A DNA stretch of 64,000 nucleotides from Raineyella antarctica (lineage in GTDB: Bacteria > Actinomycetota > Actinomycetes > Propionibacteriales > Propionibacteriaceae), in NCBI RefSeq assembly GCF_900092135.1, contig NZ_FMYF01000005.1:124001-188000 (forward strand). The letters are read 5' to 3'. Both the position numbers and the translations under genes were made by a program. Of this stretch, positions 23,918-33,489 are shown piece by piece. The notes beneath the pieces are model-generated. The model ran no database searches, was not told where the DNA came from, and worked only from the letters and a program-made list of their open reading frames with translations. Each line of letters starts with the position of its first letter. Position 1 is the first letter of the stretch.

Positions 23918-25791
23918 CCAGCGTGATCGCGACCGGGCTGGTGCAGCAGTTCGACGAGGCCGGGGTGTTCGGCCCGGCGGACGTGCACACCGCCCAGCAA
24001 CTGGCCTTTCTCGGGGGCGCAACGGATCCGCGCGTCGCCCTGGCGATCGCCCTGGCGGTCCGTGCCGTCCGCGGCGGCTCGGTGTGCATCGACCTGGCCA
24101 CTGTCCGGGACGCCGTCTTCGAGAGCGACGAGACCCAGGTCGACGTGGCCTCCCTGCCCTGGCCGGACACCGCCGAGTGGCTGGAGTGCCTGCGGTCCAC
24201 CCCGCTGGTGAGCATCGGGCACGACGGCCCGGCCGGCAGGCCGTTGCGCCTGGACGGCACCCTGCTCTACCTGGAGCGGTACTGGCGTGACGAGCAGTTG
24301 GTCCGGACCGATGTCGCGATCCGACGCAGCACCCCCCGGGCCGGGCTCGACCTGGCCGGGGTCACGGCGACCCTGCGACAGGTGTTCCCCCGCGTCGAGG
24401 GGCCGGACGGGCTGGCCGCCGGTGAGCCGGACCACCAGCTCGCCGCGGCCGCCACCGCCGTGGCGACACGGCTGTGCGTCCTGCAGGGCGGCCCCGGCAC
24501 CGGCAAGACGTCCACGATCGCCAAGATCCTGGTCGTCCTGGCCACGCACGAGCCGGACCTGCACATCGGCCTCGCCGCTCCCACCGGCAAGGCGGCGGCC
24601 CGGATGGGCGAGGCGGTGAAGGAGGCGCTGGCCCACGTCGGCACGGCCGACCCCGCGGTGGTCGAGCGGCTCGGCCGGCTCCATGCCACGACCCTGCACT
24701 CGCTCCTCGGCTGGCGCCGGGACAGCACCACCCGGTTCGCGCACGACCGCACCCTCCCGCTGCCGTACGACGTGGTCGTGGTCGACGAGATGTCGATGGT
24801 CTCGCTGTCCCTGATGGCGCGGCTGCTGGAGGCCACCCGACCCGACGCCCGGTTGGTGCTGGTCGGTGATCCCGACCAGCTGGCATCGGTGGAGGCCGGC
24901 GCCGTCTTCTCCGACATCGGGGCGCTGGCCCGCGCGCAGGAACCGACCGGCCTGGGCATGGCCGCCACCAGGGACCTGCTGGTCCGGCTGGTCGATCCGG
25001 TCGACCTGCCCGCCGTCGCCCGGCCCGGCGTGGTCGAGCTGGCGCACAACTGGCGCTTCGCCGACCAGGGCCGGATCGCGCAGCTTGCCCGCGCCGTCCG
25101 CGACGGCGACCCGGCCGCCGTCGGCGCGCTGCTGGACTCCCTGGGACCGGACGACAACGTGACCTTCACCCCGATCACCCGGGGCCTCCAGGATCCGGCG
25201 TACGGATCACTGCGCGAGCGGCTGGAGACCTGGGGCGGTGAACTGGAGCACCGGGCCCGGCTGGGCGATGCCGAAGGAGCGCTCGCCGTCCTCGACCGGC
25301 ATCGCCTGCTGTGCGCGCACCGACGCGGCCCGGCGGGGGTGGCGACCTGGAACAGGCTGGCCCGCACCTGGCTGCGCCGCGGCGCGGACGAGTTGACCTC
25401 CATCGGCGAGCCACTGATGGCCACCCGTCGCGACCGGGCCCTGCAGGTCTTCAACGGGGACGTCGGCGCGATCGTGGCCACTCCGACCGGCCCGCGGCTG
25501 GCACTGGCGGACCCGCACGGCACCTCCGTACGCCACCTGTCGCCGATGCAGCTGTCCGGACTGGTGCCGATGTACGCCAGCACGGTACACAAGGCGCAGG
25601 GCAGCCAGTTCGAGGCTGTCTCGGTGGTGCTCCCGGAGGCGGATTCGCCCCTGCTCACCCGCGAGCTGCTCTACACGGCGATTACCCGGGCCTCCCGGTC
25701 GGTGCACCTGTACGGCTCCCGCGAGGCGCTGATGACGGCGGTGACCCGACGGGCGAACCGGGCCTCGGGCCTGGCCATCGTCCGGGACTGA
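23914..25791 (+). CDS. recD: Exodeoxyribonuclease V alpha subunit RecD
   Basis: A 625-residue 5'-3' helicase of RecBCD. Walker A is GGPGTGKTSTIAK near 192-204; Walker B is VVVDEMSMVSLSL; LVGDPDQLASVEAGAVF is motif III; STVHKAQGSQFE and LLYTAITRASRSVHLYG are motifs V and VI. The N-terminal 150 residues match the RecD N-domain that docks on RecC. GAAGGAGG precedes the ATG and the start overlaps the recB stop (ATGA), so the three subunits are translated in coupled, roughly equal amounts. The stop is 45 bases from the end of the convergent nudC gene. Confidence 0.95.
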   Translation: MTSVIATGLVQQFDEAGVFGPADVHTAQQLAFLGGATDPRVALAIALAVRAVRGGSVCIDLATVRDAVFESDETQVDVASLPWPDTAEWLECLRSTPLVSIGHDGPAGRPLRLDGTLLYLERYWRDEQLVRTDVAIRRSTPRAGLDLAGVTATLRQVFPRVEGPDGLAAGEPDHQLAAAATAVATRLCVLQGGPGTGKTSTIAKILVVLATHEPDLHIGLAAPTGKAAARMGEAVKEALAHVGTADPAVVERLGRLHATTLHSLLGWRRDSTTRFAHDRTLPLPYDVVVVDEMSMVSLSLMARLLEATRPDARLVLVGDPDQLASVEAGAVFSDIGALARAQEPTGLGMAATRDLLVRLVDPVDLPAVARPGVVELAHNWRFADQGRIAQLARAVRDGDPAAVGALLDSLGPDDNVTFTPITRGLQDPAYGSLRERLETWGGELEHRARLGDAEGALAVLDRHRLLCAHRRGPAGVATWNRLARTWLRRGADELTSIGEPLMATRRDRALQVFNGDVGAIVATPTGPRLALADPHGTSVRHLSPMQLSGLVPMYASTVHKAQGSQFEAVSVVLPEADSPLLTRELLYTAITRASRSVHLYGSREALMTAVTRRANRASGLAIVRD

Positions 25792-25836
25792 GCAAGGCGT
25801 CGCGGCTGGGTCGACTCCGCCCGGAGCCCGCGATCC

Positions 25837-26712
25837 TCAGACTGGTGGGGCGTCCTCGCCCCACCAGTCCCTGACCAGCAGGTTGGCCAGGGATGAGGCC
25901 ATCGGAAGGAACAGGCGTCCCGCCCCGACCTCCTCGCGGACCCGGTCCCGACTGTACCAGTCGCCCCAGGCGAGCTCCTCCTGGTCGAACACGAGGTCGG
26001 TGGTCGTCGCCCGCGCCCGGAACCCCAGCATCAACGAGCGGGGGAACGGCCACGGCTGGCTGGCCACGTACTGCAGGTCCGCGAGCCGGATCCCGGCCTC
26101 CTCGAAGATCTCCCGGTGCAGCGCCTGCTCCAGGGACTCCCCGGTCTCGACGAACCCGGCCAGCACCGAGACTCGGCCGGGCGCCCAGGTGTGCTGGTGG
26201 GCGAGGAGGATCTCGTCGTCCGCATTCGTGACCGCGACGATGACCGCCGGGTCGGTCCGTGGCCAGCTGCTCCGCCCGCACTCCGGACAGTGCCGCATCA
26301 GGCCGGCTCGGCGCGGCTCGGTGGCCGCACCACAGGCACTGCAGTGCGGCTCGTGGCGGTGCCAGTTGGTGAGGGCGGTGGCGGCGAAGGCAATGTCGCA
26401 CTCGTCCGCCGGCAAGAGATGGCCGGCCTCGCGGACGTTGGCGGTCACGCCGGAGGGTTCCTCCTCCGCTGCTGTGCAGAACACGGCCCGACCGGCCGAG
26501 AGGCCCAGCAGGTGGACCGTCGCCGGGTCCAGTTCGCCGGTCGCGGCCCGGAAGTCGAGCCGCTTGCCACCGCTGGTGACGGGGAACCGTCCGCCGGGGC
26601 CGACCGGCAGCACCACGCTGCCGCCGGCGGCCCATTGGCGGGCGATCCAGGCGAAGTCGTCGCGGTGTTCCTCGACCCGGTCCAGGCTGCTCACTCCGTC
26701 CCACTCCATCAC
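25837..26712 (-). CDS. nudC: NAD(+) diphosphatase / RNA deNADding enzyme NudC
   Basis: A 291-residue Nudix hydrolase that splits NAD(H) to NMN(H) and AMP and in several bacteria removes NAD caps from RNA. The zinc ribbon is CSACG with CPECG about 20 residues later (four Cys). The Nudix box is complete: GFVETGESLEQALHREIFEEAG. The SQPWPFP signature that marks the NudC subgroup follows it by about 15 residues. It lies nine bases after the adnB stop on the same strand, so it is cotranscribed with the adnAB helicase-nuclease genes, as in mycobacteria. Confidence 0.93.
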   Translation of the reverse strand: MMEWDGVSSLDRVEEHRDDFAWIARQWAAGGSVVLPVGPGGRFPVTSGGKRLDFRAATGELDPATVHLLGLSAGRAVFCTAAEEEPSGVTANVREAGHLLPADECDIAFAATALTNWHRHEPHCSACGAATEPRRAGLMRHCPECGRSSWPRTDPAVIVAVTNADDEILLAHQHTWAPGRVSVLAGFVETGESLEQALHREIFEEAGIRLADLQYVASQPWPFPRSLMLGFRARATTTDLVFDQEELAWGDWYSRDRVREEVGAGRLFLPMASSLANLLVRDWWGEDAPPV

Positions 26713-26721
26713 CGGGCCAGC

Positions 26722-29700
26722 CTAGCCATCGGGGCCAGGCCCGGTGAGGTCAGCGATGTGCGCGACCAGGTCGTCGATCCCGGGCAGGTCCTCGATCACG
26801 TCGAGCCGGTCGGCGCGGACGTAGTAGAAGGCGGCCGCCACCCGGTCGAGCCCGACCCCGTAGGCCTGGGCCGCGGCCACCCGGTAGAGCGCGAGCTGGA
26901 AGGGATCGGCCTTGCCGCCCCGGTGGGTCTTCCAGTCGACGACGAGGTAGTCGGTGTCCGACCCCGACGGCTGTCGGTAGACCGCGTCGATCCGTCCGCG
27001 GACCAGCCGACCCCCCAGGGACAGCGCGAAGGGCTGCTCGAGGGCGTGCGGCTGCCGTTCGGCGAACGCACCGGCCTCGAAGGAGCGGCAGAGGTGGTCC
27101 AGCTCGGCGAGCATCTCCTCGTCGGCCCCGGACCGGTGCGCGGGCCCGACCGCGATGCCGGCCTCGTCCTCGAAGACCAGTTCCAGACTGCCCTGGTGCG
27201 CGAACCGTTCCTCGACCCAGGCGTGGAACCGGGTACCCAGGGTGGCCCGGCGCGACGGACGGACCGGCATCGGGCGACGGATATCGGCCCGGAGGGCGGC
27301 CGGGTCGCGCACGCCACGGACGATCTCGGTGACCGACAGCCGCCCGGGCACGGGGACGTCCACCGCCATCGACCGTGCCCGCTGGCGGGCGATGACCCGG
27401 GCCACGTCCTGGTCCCACCGATCGGCGCGGGCCGCGATGTCCGCGTCGCCGGGACGGGCCGGCTCGGTGCCCTGGGTCAGGGCCGTACGCCAGACGGTGA
27501 CCTGCGCCGCGAGGTCTCGCGTAGCCTCGGCCACGGCGGGCTCCGGCGGCGGCCACGGGGTCCCCGGACCGGTCACGTCGTACGGGTTGGTCTCCTCCGC
27601 CGGGTCGGCCGGGGGGTCCTGCCCGAGAGCCGCATAGCCGGACGCCAGGAACGGCGACACCTTCCGGGCGCCCTTGGTGTCGGGGTGCCAGCGATGCCCC
27701 GACAGGTGCAGGCGTTGCTTGGCACGCGAGACCGCCACGTAGCCCAGCCGCTTCTCCGCATCCCGGGCCATCGCCTTCAGCCGCTCGCGCAGCTCCGTCA
27801 TCCCGTCCCTGGTCGCCTCGGCCAGCTCGGGCAGGCCGCCCGCGTCCCCGCGCAGCTCGAACGGCAGGACATGGGCGGTCCGCGTCCAGTCATCGGGGGT
27901 GGGCTTGCTGGGGAACACGTCATCGACCAGGGAGGGCAGCAGGACGACGTCCCACTCCAATCCCTTGGCCCGGTGCACGGTCATCAGCTGGACGGCGTCC
28001 TCCCCCCGCGGAGCTGCCTGCTCCAGGCCGGTGCCGACCTCGATCTCGGCGTCGAACCAGGCCAGCAGGCCGCCGAGCCCGGCGCCGCCCCGGCGTGCGC
28101 CGTAGTCCTCCACCGCCTCGACGAGCGCCTCGAGCTGGTCGGCCCCCTCGGTGCCGCGGACGGCGAGCAGCTCGGGCAGGATCCCCGCGGTGCGGACGAT
28201 CCGCGCCACCAGGTCCCCCACCGGCTCGGTGACGTGTTCGCGCAGGCGTGCGAGCTCGGCGGACAGCGCCGCCACGCGTTCGCGGGCCGACGGAGAGAGC
28301 CCGTCTGGGCCCGGGTCGTCGATGGCGTCGAGCAGCACCGGGTCCTCGTCCTCGGCCGCGAGCCGTCGGGCCCGTCGGGAGAGGACCGCCAGGTCCCGGG
28401 GGCCGAGCTGCCAGCGCGGGCCGGCCAGCAGGACGAGGGCGGCCCGGTTGTCGGTGACGTCGTGCAGCAGCCGCAGCACCGCGACCACCTGCTGGCACTC
28501 GGGAAGCTCCAGCAGGCCGCCGAGGCCGACCAGTACGGCGGGGATGCCGGCGTCCTCGAGAGTCCGGTGCAACACGGCGAGGTCGTTGTTGCGTCGCGCC
28601 AGCACGGCCATCCGCGACCAGGGCACCGCCGCGCGCTCGTGCTCGTCGAGCAGCGTGTGGACCACGTGGGCGAGCTCGTCGTCCCAGGTCCGGGCCCAGT
28701 GCACCGTGACGGTGCCGGTCGGGGCGCCCTCGGGACCGACCAGGGCTGCCGGGCACGCGGGTCCGCCGACGGCACGCAGCGGCGCGGACACCCCGTTGGC
28801 GACGTCGAGCACGGTGGTCCCCGATCGCCTGTTGGTGCGCAGCGTGTAGCGCTCGGACGGGACGCCGTCCGCCGCCGGGAAGGTGGTCGGGAAGTCGGCG
28901 ATCGTGCCGACCGCCGCTCCTCGCCACTCGTAGATCGCCTGCAGCGGATCACCCACCGCTGTCACTGGGAAGCCTCGACCGGACCGGGTGTCGGGTCCGG
29001 AGAAGAGCGAGGCCAGCATCCGGGTCTGCGCCGCCGAGGTGTCCTGGTACTCGTCGAGCAGCACCACCCGGAACTCCTCGCGGACCTGGTCACCGACCGC
29101 GGGGACCGAGGCCGCCAGGCGCGCCGCCAGAGCCGTACGGTCGGCGAACTCCACCACGCCCTCCCGGGCCTTGGCCCGCCACAGGTCGGCCACGAACCCG
29201 AGCAGTTCGCGCCGCATGGCGACGACCTCCAGCGCCTGGGTGACGTCCTTGTACGGCTTGCCCCGGGTCAGTGGAGCCTGGAGCAGCTCGGCCTCGAACG
29301 CGTCGCACTGCTCCACCACCTGTTCGGGGGTCGCCCCGTTGGCGAGCATCTGGCCGCTGAGTGCGATCACGCGTTCGACGACGGTGCTCACCGCGACCCC
29401 GGCGAGGGTGGCGCTCTTCTCCTGCCGTGCGGCGACGACGCGATCGGCCAGCGCGAAGAGCTCGGCGTCGCCGACCAGGCGCAGGTCTCCCTCCACACCG
29501 AGCCGGGGACCGTGCTCGGCGGCGAGGGTGCCGGCGAACGCGTCGTACGTGGAGACGGTGGGGCTGCCGCCCGCGTCGTCGTCGCCGAGCAGGCCGGCGG
29601 CCACCAGGGCCTGGCGAATCCTGATCCCGAGCTCGTGGGCCGCCTTGCGGGTGAACGTGAGCCCGAGCACCTGGCTGGGCTCGACCAGGCCGGAGGCGAC

Positions 29701-29859
29701 CAGCCAGACGACCCGGGCAGCCATCACCGTGGTCTTGCCGGTGCCCGCCCCGGCGATGATCACCCCGGGTGCCAGGGGCGCTGTGATGGCGTCGAGCTGC
29801 TCGGCCGAGAAGGGGATGCCGACCAGGGCGGCCAGCGCGCGGGGATCCAGGACGTTCAC
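26722..29859 (-). CDS. adnB: Helicase-nuclease subunit AdnB
   Basis: A 1045-residue UvrD-like helicase joined to a RecB-type nuclease. Motif I is AGAGTGKTTVMAARV near residues 35-47; LTFTRKAAHELGIR follows; VVLLDEYQDTSAAQ is motif II; QLMTVHRAKGLEWDVVLLPSLV and GYVAVSRAKQRLHLSGH are motifs V-VI. The C-terminal nuclease has TRFHAWVEERF, the GRIDAVYR segment and VVDWKTHRGG, with the catalytic Asp/Lys intact. AdnB is the lead motor of the mycobacterial AdnAB end-resection enzyme. The GTG start at 29859 overlaps the adnA TGA by four bases, which decides against earlier in-frame codons. Confidence 0.93.
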   Translation of the reverse strand: MNVLDPRALAALVGIPFSAEQLDAITAPLAPGVIIAGAGTGKTTVMAARVVWLVASGLVEPSQVLGLTFTRKAAHELGIRIRQALVAAGLLGDDDAGGSPTVSTYDAFAGTLAAEHGPRLGVEGDLRLVGDAELFALADRVVAARQEKSATLAGVAVSTVVERVIALSGQMLANGATPEQVVEQCDAFEAELLQAPLTRGKPYKDVTQALEVVAMRRELLGFVADLWRAKAREGVVEFADRTALAARLAASVPAVGDQVREEFRVVLLDEYQDTSAAQTRMLASLFSGPDTRSGRGFPVTAVGDPLQAIYEWRGAAVGTIADFPTTFPAADGVPSERYTLRTNRRSGTTVLDVANGVSAPLRAVGGPACPAALVGPEGAPTGTVTVHWARTWDDELAHVVHTLLDEHERAAVPWSRMAVLARRNNDLAVLHRTLEDAGIPAVLVGLGGLLELPECQQVVAVLRLLHDVTDNRAALVLLAGPRWQLGPRDLAVLSRRARRLAAEDEDPVLLDAIDDPGPDGLSPSARERVAALSAELARLREHVTEPVGDLVARIVRTAGILPELLAVRGTEGADQLEALVEAVEDYGARRGGAGLGGLLAWFDAEIEVGTGLEQAAPRGEDAVQLMTVHRAKGLEWDVVLLPSLVDDVFPSKPTPDDWTRTAHVLPFELRGDAGGLPELAEATRDGMTELRERLKAMARDAEKRLGYVAVSRAKQRLHLSGHRWHPDTKGARKVSPFLASGYAALGQDPPADPAEETNPYDVTGPGTPWPPPEPAVAEATRDLAAQVTVWRTALTQGTEPARPGDADIAARADRWDQDVARVIARQRARSMAVDVPVPGRLSVTEIVRGVRDPAALRADIRRPMPVRPSRRATLGTRFHAWVEERFAHQGSLELVFEDEAGIAVGPAHRSGADEEMLAELDHLCRSFEAGAFAERQPHALEQPFALSLGGRLVRGRIDAVYRQPSGSDTDYLVVDWKTHRGGKADPFQLALYRVAAAQAYGVGLDRVAAAFYYVRADRLDVIEDLPGIDDLVAHIADLTGPGPDG

Positions 29860-32800
29860 AGCTGACCCCCTCGGACGGTGCAGTCCGCGGCGAAGAGGCA
29901 GCCCCGGCAGTGCGTTCCCCGACGGGCGGAGAACTCCTCGTTCCGGACGATCTGTGCCGCCTCCCCCAGGGCTGCGGTGACCCAGTCGGCGGCCGGCCCG
30001 ACGTCGATGCCCTCCGGCACGGGCACGTCGATCACGGACGGCTGGATGAGGTCCTTCGCCTTCGGGGTGCCCTCGCCGGCATCCAGGTAGACGGCGAGGG
30101 CCTTGCCCGGGCGTCGGATCGCCTGGCCGGTGACGTCGTCGAAGGAGCCGGCCAGGACGGCGGCCTGGTAGGCGCCGAGCTGTCCCATCGTCTCCACCTC
30201 CCGGGCGGTCGCCCGGCGGCCCGTCTTGTAGTCGACCACGACCAGGCTGTCGTCGACCAGTTCCAGCCGGTCCACGACCCCGGTCAGCAGTACCCGATCG
30301 GGCAGCCCGTCGGGGCGTACGACCTCCAGCTCGCAGCTGAACGGCACCTCCACCCCGACCAGCTGGTCGGCGGGACGGTCGGCCTGCCAGGTCCACCACG
30401 CCTCGACCATGCTCCAGACCCGCTCCTTGCGGGCCGCATCGCGCCACGCCGGTCCGGCCGGGACCTCCCCCCACGCGGCGTCGAACCGCGCCCGGAGGCC
30501 TGGCAGGTCGGTCTCGCCCCGGCTGGACTCCTGGGCCAGCCGGTGCACCAGGTTGCCGACCGCGCTGTGCTCCGAGACGGTTCGGGCTCCTCCGGCACGC
30601 CGTTCCAGGAACCAGCGGCGGGGGCACGTCCGCAACATGTCCACGCTGCTTCCGCTCAGCCGGATCGGTTCGTCGGCACCCGTGAGGGGCTCAGGGCACT
30701 CGGTCCGGGTCCGGGCGGCCCACCAGTGCCGCGGGCGCGCGGCGGCGACATCCTCGGACAGGCGGGCCAGGGCGACCGCGGCGCGCTCACGCAGCAGCGG
30801 GCCGGCAGCAGCATCGGCCCCGACCCCCCGCAGCTCTCCGACCAGTGCCGCGGCCGAGGGGATGGGGTGCTCGGCCGGATCGAACCGCGTCGTGGCCAGT
30901 CCGAGCTCGGCGACGAAGCGGGACGGCGGCCCGACCTCAGCGGCCGGGTCCGAGACGGCGGTGACGACCAGGACGTCGCGGGCCCGGGCCAACGCCTGGT
31001 GGAACAGCCGGCGCTCCTCGGCCAGCGCCTCACCGGCCGTCGGTGGCGGCGTGGCGCCGTCCGGGCCCAGCCGGTCGGCCGCCAGCAGTGAATGCCGTCG
31101 CCGGACCGCGGGCCAGGTCCCCTCCTGGACGCCGGCGACCACCACCAGGTCCCACTCCCGGCCGCCGCACCGGTGCGCCGTGGCCACCTCCACCGCATCA
31201 CGCCGCAGCCTGCGGGTGGTGCGGGAGTCCGCGGCGATCTCCTGGTGGCCGACCTCGTCGAGCAGTTCCTCGGCCGCCGCCCGGCCGCGCCGTGCGCCGC
31301 TGCGTCCGGCGAAGTCGAACAGTGCGACCACGGCATCAAGGTCCCGGTCGGCCCGATCCGCCTCCTGGCCGCTGCCGAGCGCTGTCTCCCGCAGGCGTGT
31401 CGGCCAGTCGGTCGCCGCCCAGGCGGCCCACAGCACCTCCTCGGCGCTGCCGCCGTCCTCGATGGACGTCCGCGTCTCGGCGATGGCCTTGTCGACGGCG
31501 GCGAGGCGGGCCCGAACCACGGACAGGCCCTCCGAACCGGCGGCGAGGAGCCGGCGGTGCCGGCGCAGGTCCATCGGATCGATCGCCCCCAGGGGACCGA
31601 GCGCCAGGCGTTCATGGGTCTCCGGCTCCGCCTCCGACAGCCCGAGCGCCACTGTCACGACGTCCAGCAGCACCTGTACGGACGTCTCCTCGACCAGGGC
31701 GGTGTCGTCCGGGACCGCCACCGGCACGCCCGCGCGCTGCAGGCGACGGCGCAGGACCGCCTCGGCCGGCCCCCGGGAACGTACGACGACGGCCATCCGG
31801 TGCCAGGGGTACCCGTGCTCCTCGTGCCCGGCGACCAGTGCCCGGGCCACGGCGGCGGCCTCCTGCCGGGCATCGGCGCACTCCAGGTAGGTCGCCGTCC
31901 CAGGGTGGCCCGGGCTCTCCTCGTCCCTTGCCGACTGCGGGGCCCGCCAGGTGGGCAGCGTCACCGGCTGGGCCATCCGGGCCGTCGGGGCGTGGACGAC
32001 CCTGGCCAGGGCGGGCCCGTGGCGGTGGTCGGAGCCGAGCAGGCGGACCGGGGCGCCGCGACCCTGCGCGTCGGCGAAGCGTGCCGGGAACTCCGCGACC
32101 GCGCCGGCGTCGGCACCACGGAAGGCGTACACGGCCTGGTCCGGGTTGGCCGTGGCGACCAGCTCCACGGGGCCACCGGGCGGGGCCAGGGAGCGCAGCA
32201 GCTCGGCGTGGGCGGGCACGGCGTCCTGCAGGTCGTCGACCAGGACGGTGCTCCACCGCGAGCGCAGAGGATCGCCGGTCGCGGGGTCGGCCAGCAGGAT
32301 CCGGACCCGGTGCACGAGCTCGTCGTAGTCGACGACGCGCTCGGCGTCCAGGACGTCGAGGTACTCCTCGAACAGGGCGGCGGCCCGGACCCATTCGGGG
32401 CGTCCGTCGGACCGGCCGAACCGACCGATGTCGTCCGGGTCGAGGCCGAGCTGCCGGGCCCTGGCGACCAGGTCACGCAACTCGCGGGTGAACGCGCGGG
32501 TACCGATCGCCTCGTCCAGTGCCTGCCAGGTCCCGGCCGAGGCGGCCAGGATCTCGCGCAGCCGCAGCTCCTGCTCGGGGGCGGTGAGCACCCGCCAGGG
32601 GTCGGTACGGTCGGCCTCGGCGTGCACCGCGTGGCAGAAACCGTGGATGCTCAGCACCGGCACGGCGGCACCGGTGTGCCCGAGGCGGTCCGCGATCCGT
32701 TCGGCCAGTACGCGGGTGGCTCCGCGGGAGAAGGTGAGGACCAGCACCCGCCCGGCGTCGATGCCCCGGTCACGTACCCGCGAGACGGCCGTCTCGACCA

Positions 32801-32948
32801 GCGCCGTCGTCTTGCCCGTCCCGGCGGCACCCAGGACCAGCAAAGGTCCACCACGGTGCTCGACCACTGCCTGCTGGCCTGGGTCGAGCCGGATCGACCC
32901 CCCGGTCGCCCGCTCGGGGGTCCGCTGTAACGCCGTCGTCCTGTCCAC
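29856..32948 (-). CDS. adnA: Helicase-nuclease subunit AdnA
   Basis: A 1030-residue partner of AdnB. It has LGAAGTGKTTALVE (motif I), VLTFSRGATRVLAERI, STVLVDDLQDAVPAH at the motif II position (DDLQD rather than DExQD), and a C-terminal nuclease domain with LVHRLAQE, VVDYKTGRRA and GAYQAAVL. Four Cys suited to an iron-sulfur clasp are visible: one in RTCPRRWFL and three in CRGCLFAADC (C-x2-C-x5-C) near the C-terminus, as in AddB/AdnA. The start at 32948 (GTG) is the first plausible one before the conserved QQAVVEHRGGPLLVLG. It diverges from the DUF3107 gene with 145 bases between and begins the adnA-adnB-nudC operon. Confidence 0.92.
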   Translation of the reverse strand: MDRTTALQRTPERATGGSIRLDPGQQAVVEHRGGPLLVLGAAGTGKTTALVETAVSRVRDRGIDAGRVLVLTFSRGATRVLAERIADRLGHTGAAVPVLSIHGFCHAVHAEADRTDPWRVLTAPEQELRLREILAASAGTWQALDEAIGTRAFTRELRDLVARARQLGLDPDDIGRFGRSDGRPEWVRAAALFEEYLDVLDAERVVDYDELVHRVRILLADPATGDPLRSRWSTVLVDDLQDAVPAHAELLRSLAPPGGPVELVATANPDQAVYAFRGADAGAVAEFPARFADAQGRGAPVRLLGSDHRHGPALARVVHAPTARMAQPVTLPTWRAPQSARDEESPGHPGTATYLECADARQEAAAVARALVAGHEEHGYPWHRMAVVVRSRGPAEAVLRRRLQRAGVPVAVPDDTALVEETSVQVLLDVVTVALGLSEAEPETHERLALGPLGAIDPMDLRRHRRLLAAGSEGLSVVRARLAAVDKAIAETRTSIEDGGSAEEVLWAAWAATDWPTRLRETALGSGQEADRADRDLDAVVALFDFAGRSGARRGRAAAEELLDEVGHQEIAADSRTTRRLRRDAVEVATAHRCGGREWDLVVVAGVQEGTWPAVRRRHSLLAADRLGPDGATPPPTAGEALAEERRLFHQALARARDVLVVTAVSDPAAEVGPPSRFVAELGLATTRFDPAEHPIPSAAALVGELRGVGADAAAGPLLRERAAVALARLSEDVAAARPRHWWAARTRTECPEPLTGADEPIRLSGSSVDMLRTCPRRWFLERRAGGARTVSEHSAVGNLVHRLAQESSRGETDLPGLRARFDAAWGEVPAGPAWRDAARKERVWSMVEAWWTWQADRPADQLVGVEVPFSCELEVVRPDGLPDRVLLTGVVDRLELVDDSLVVVDYKTGRRATAREVETMGQLGAYQAAVLAGSFDDVTGQAIRRPGKALAVYLDAGEGTPKAKDLIQPSVIDVPVPEGIDVGPAADWVTAALGEAAQIVRNEEFSARRGTHCRGCLFAADCTVRGGQL

Positions 32949-33093
32949 ATGCTCATCCCACCAGACCCGACTGACAATTCCCGGGGCCGCCACCCAGCGG
33001 CGGCCGGGTCCGCCGACAGCGAACGGGAGTAGGCCCTGTTTGCCGGGTGTGGCACGGTGGTGGCAAGCAGATCCGAGAAGAGAGGCAACACCC

Positions 33094-33318
33094 GTGGAGA
33101 TCAAGATCGGTGTGAAGAACCTGCCCCGTGAGGTCGTGGTCGAGCTCGACCAGACGTCCGAACAGGTCACGGACACCTTCCGGACGGCGCTGGCCGACGG
33201 GACCGTCCTCACCTTCACCGACACCCATGGGCGGCAGTACATCTTCCCCGCCGATGGTGTCGCGTACATCGAGATCGGCCAGCAGAACGCCCGTCCGGTG
33301 GGCTTCGGCAGCCTCTGA
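33094..33318 (+). CDS. DUF3107 family protein (Rv3208A/TB9.4-like)
   Basis: A 74-residue protein of DUF3107, an actinobacterial family whose mycobacterial member TB9.4 is a known T-cell antigen; its function is unknown. The pattern is clear: VEIKIGVKNLPREVVVEL at the N-terminus, a central LTFTDTHGRQYIFP, and VAYIEIGQQNARPVGFG at the end. The GTG start has GAGAGG about eight bases upstream. It sits between adnA (divergent) and a DEAD-box helicase downstream on the same strand, as in Mycobacterium. Confidence 0.88.
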   Translation: MEIKIGVKNLPREVVVELDQTSEQVTDTFRTALADGTVLTFTDTHGRQYIFPADGVAYIEIGQQNARPVGFGSL

Positions 33319-33489
33319 CGACAGCACGACCAGACTGGGCCTCTCGGCTCTGGGCTACACTGGCTGGGCGGCGCGTCCTCTGTCGAGGGCGCGGCCGCCG
33401 TACATCCCGGGCGTGCCGAGCCGAAGAGCGCGTCCAAGCAGGGTGCCGCACCCTCGTGCGCTGCGCCCGCGACTGCAAAGGCCAGAGCC

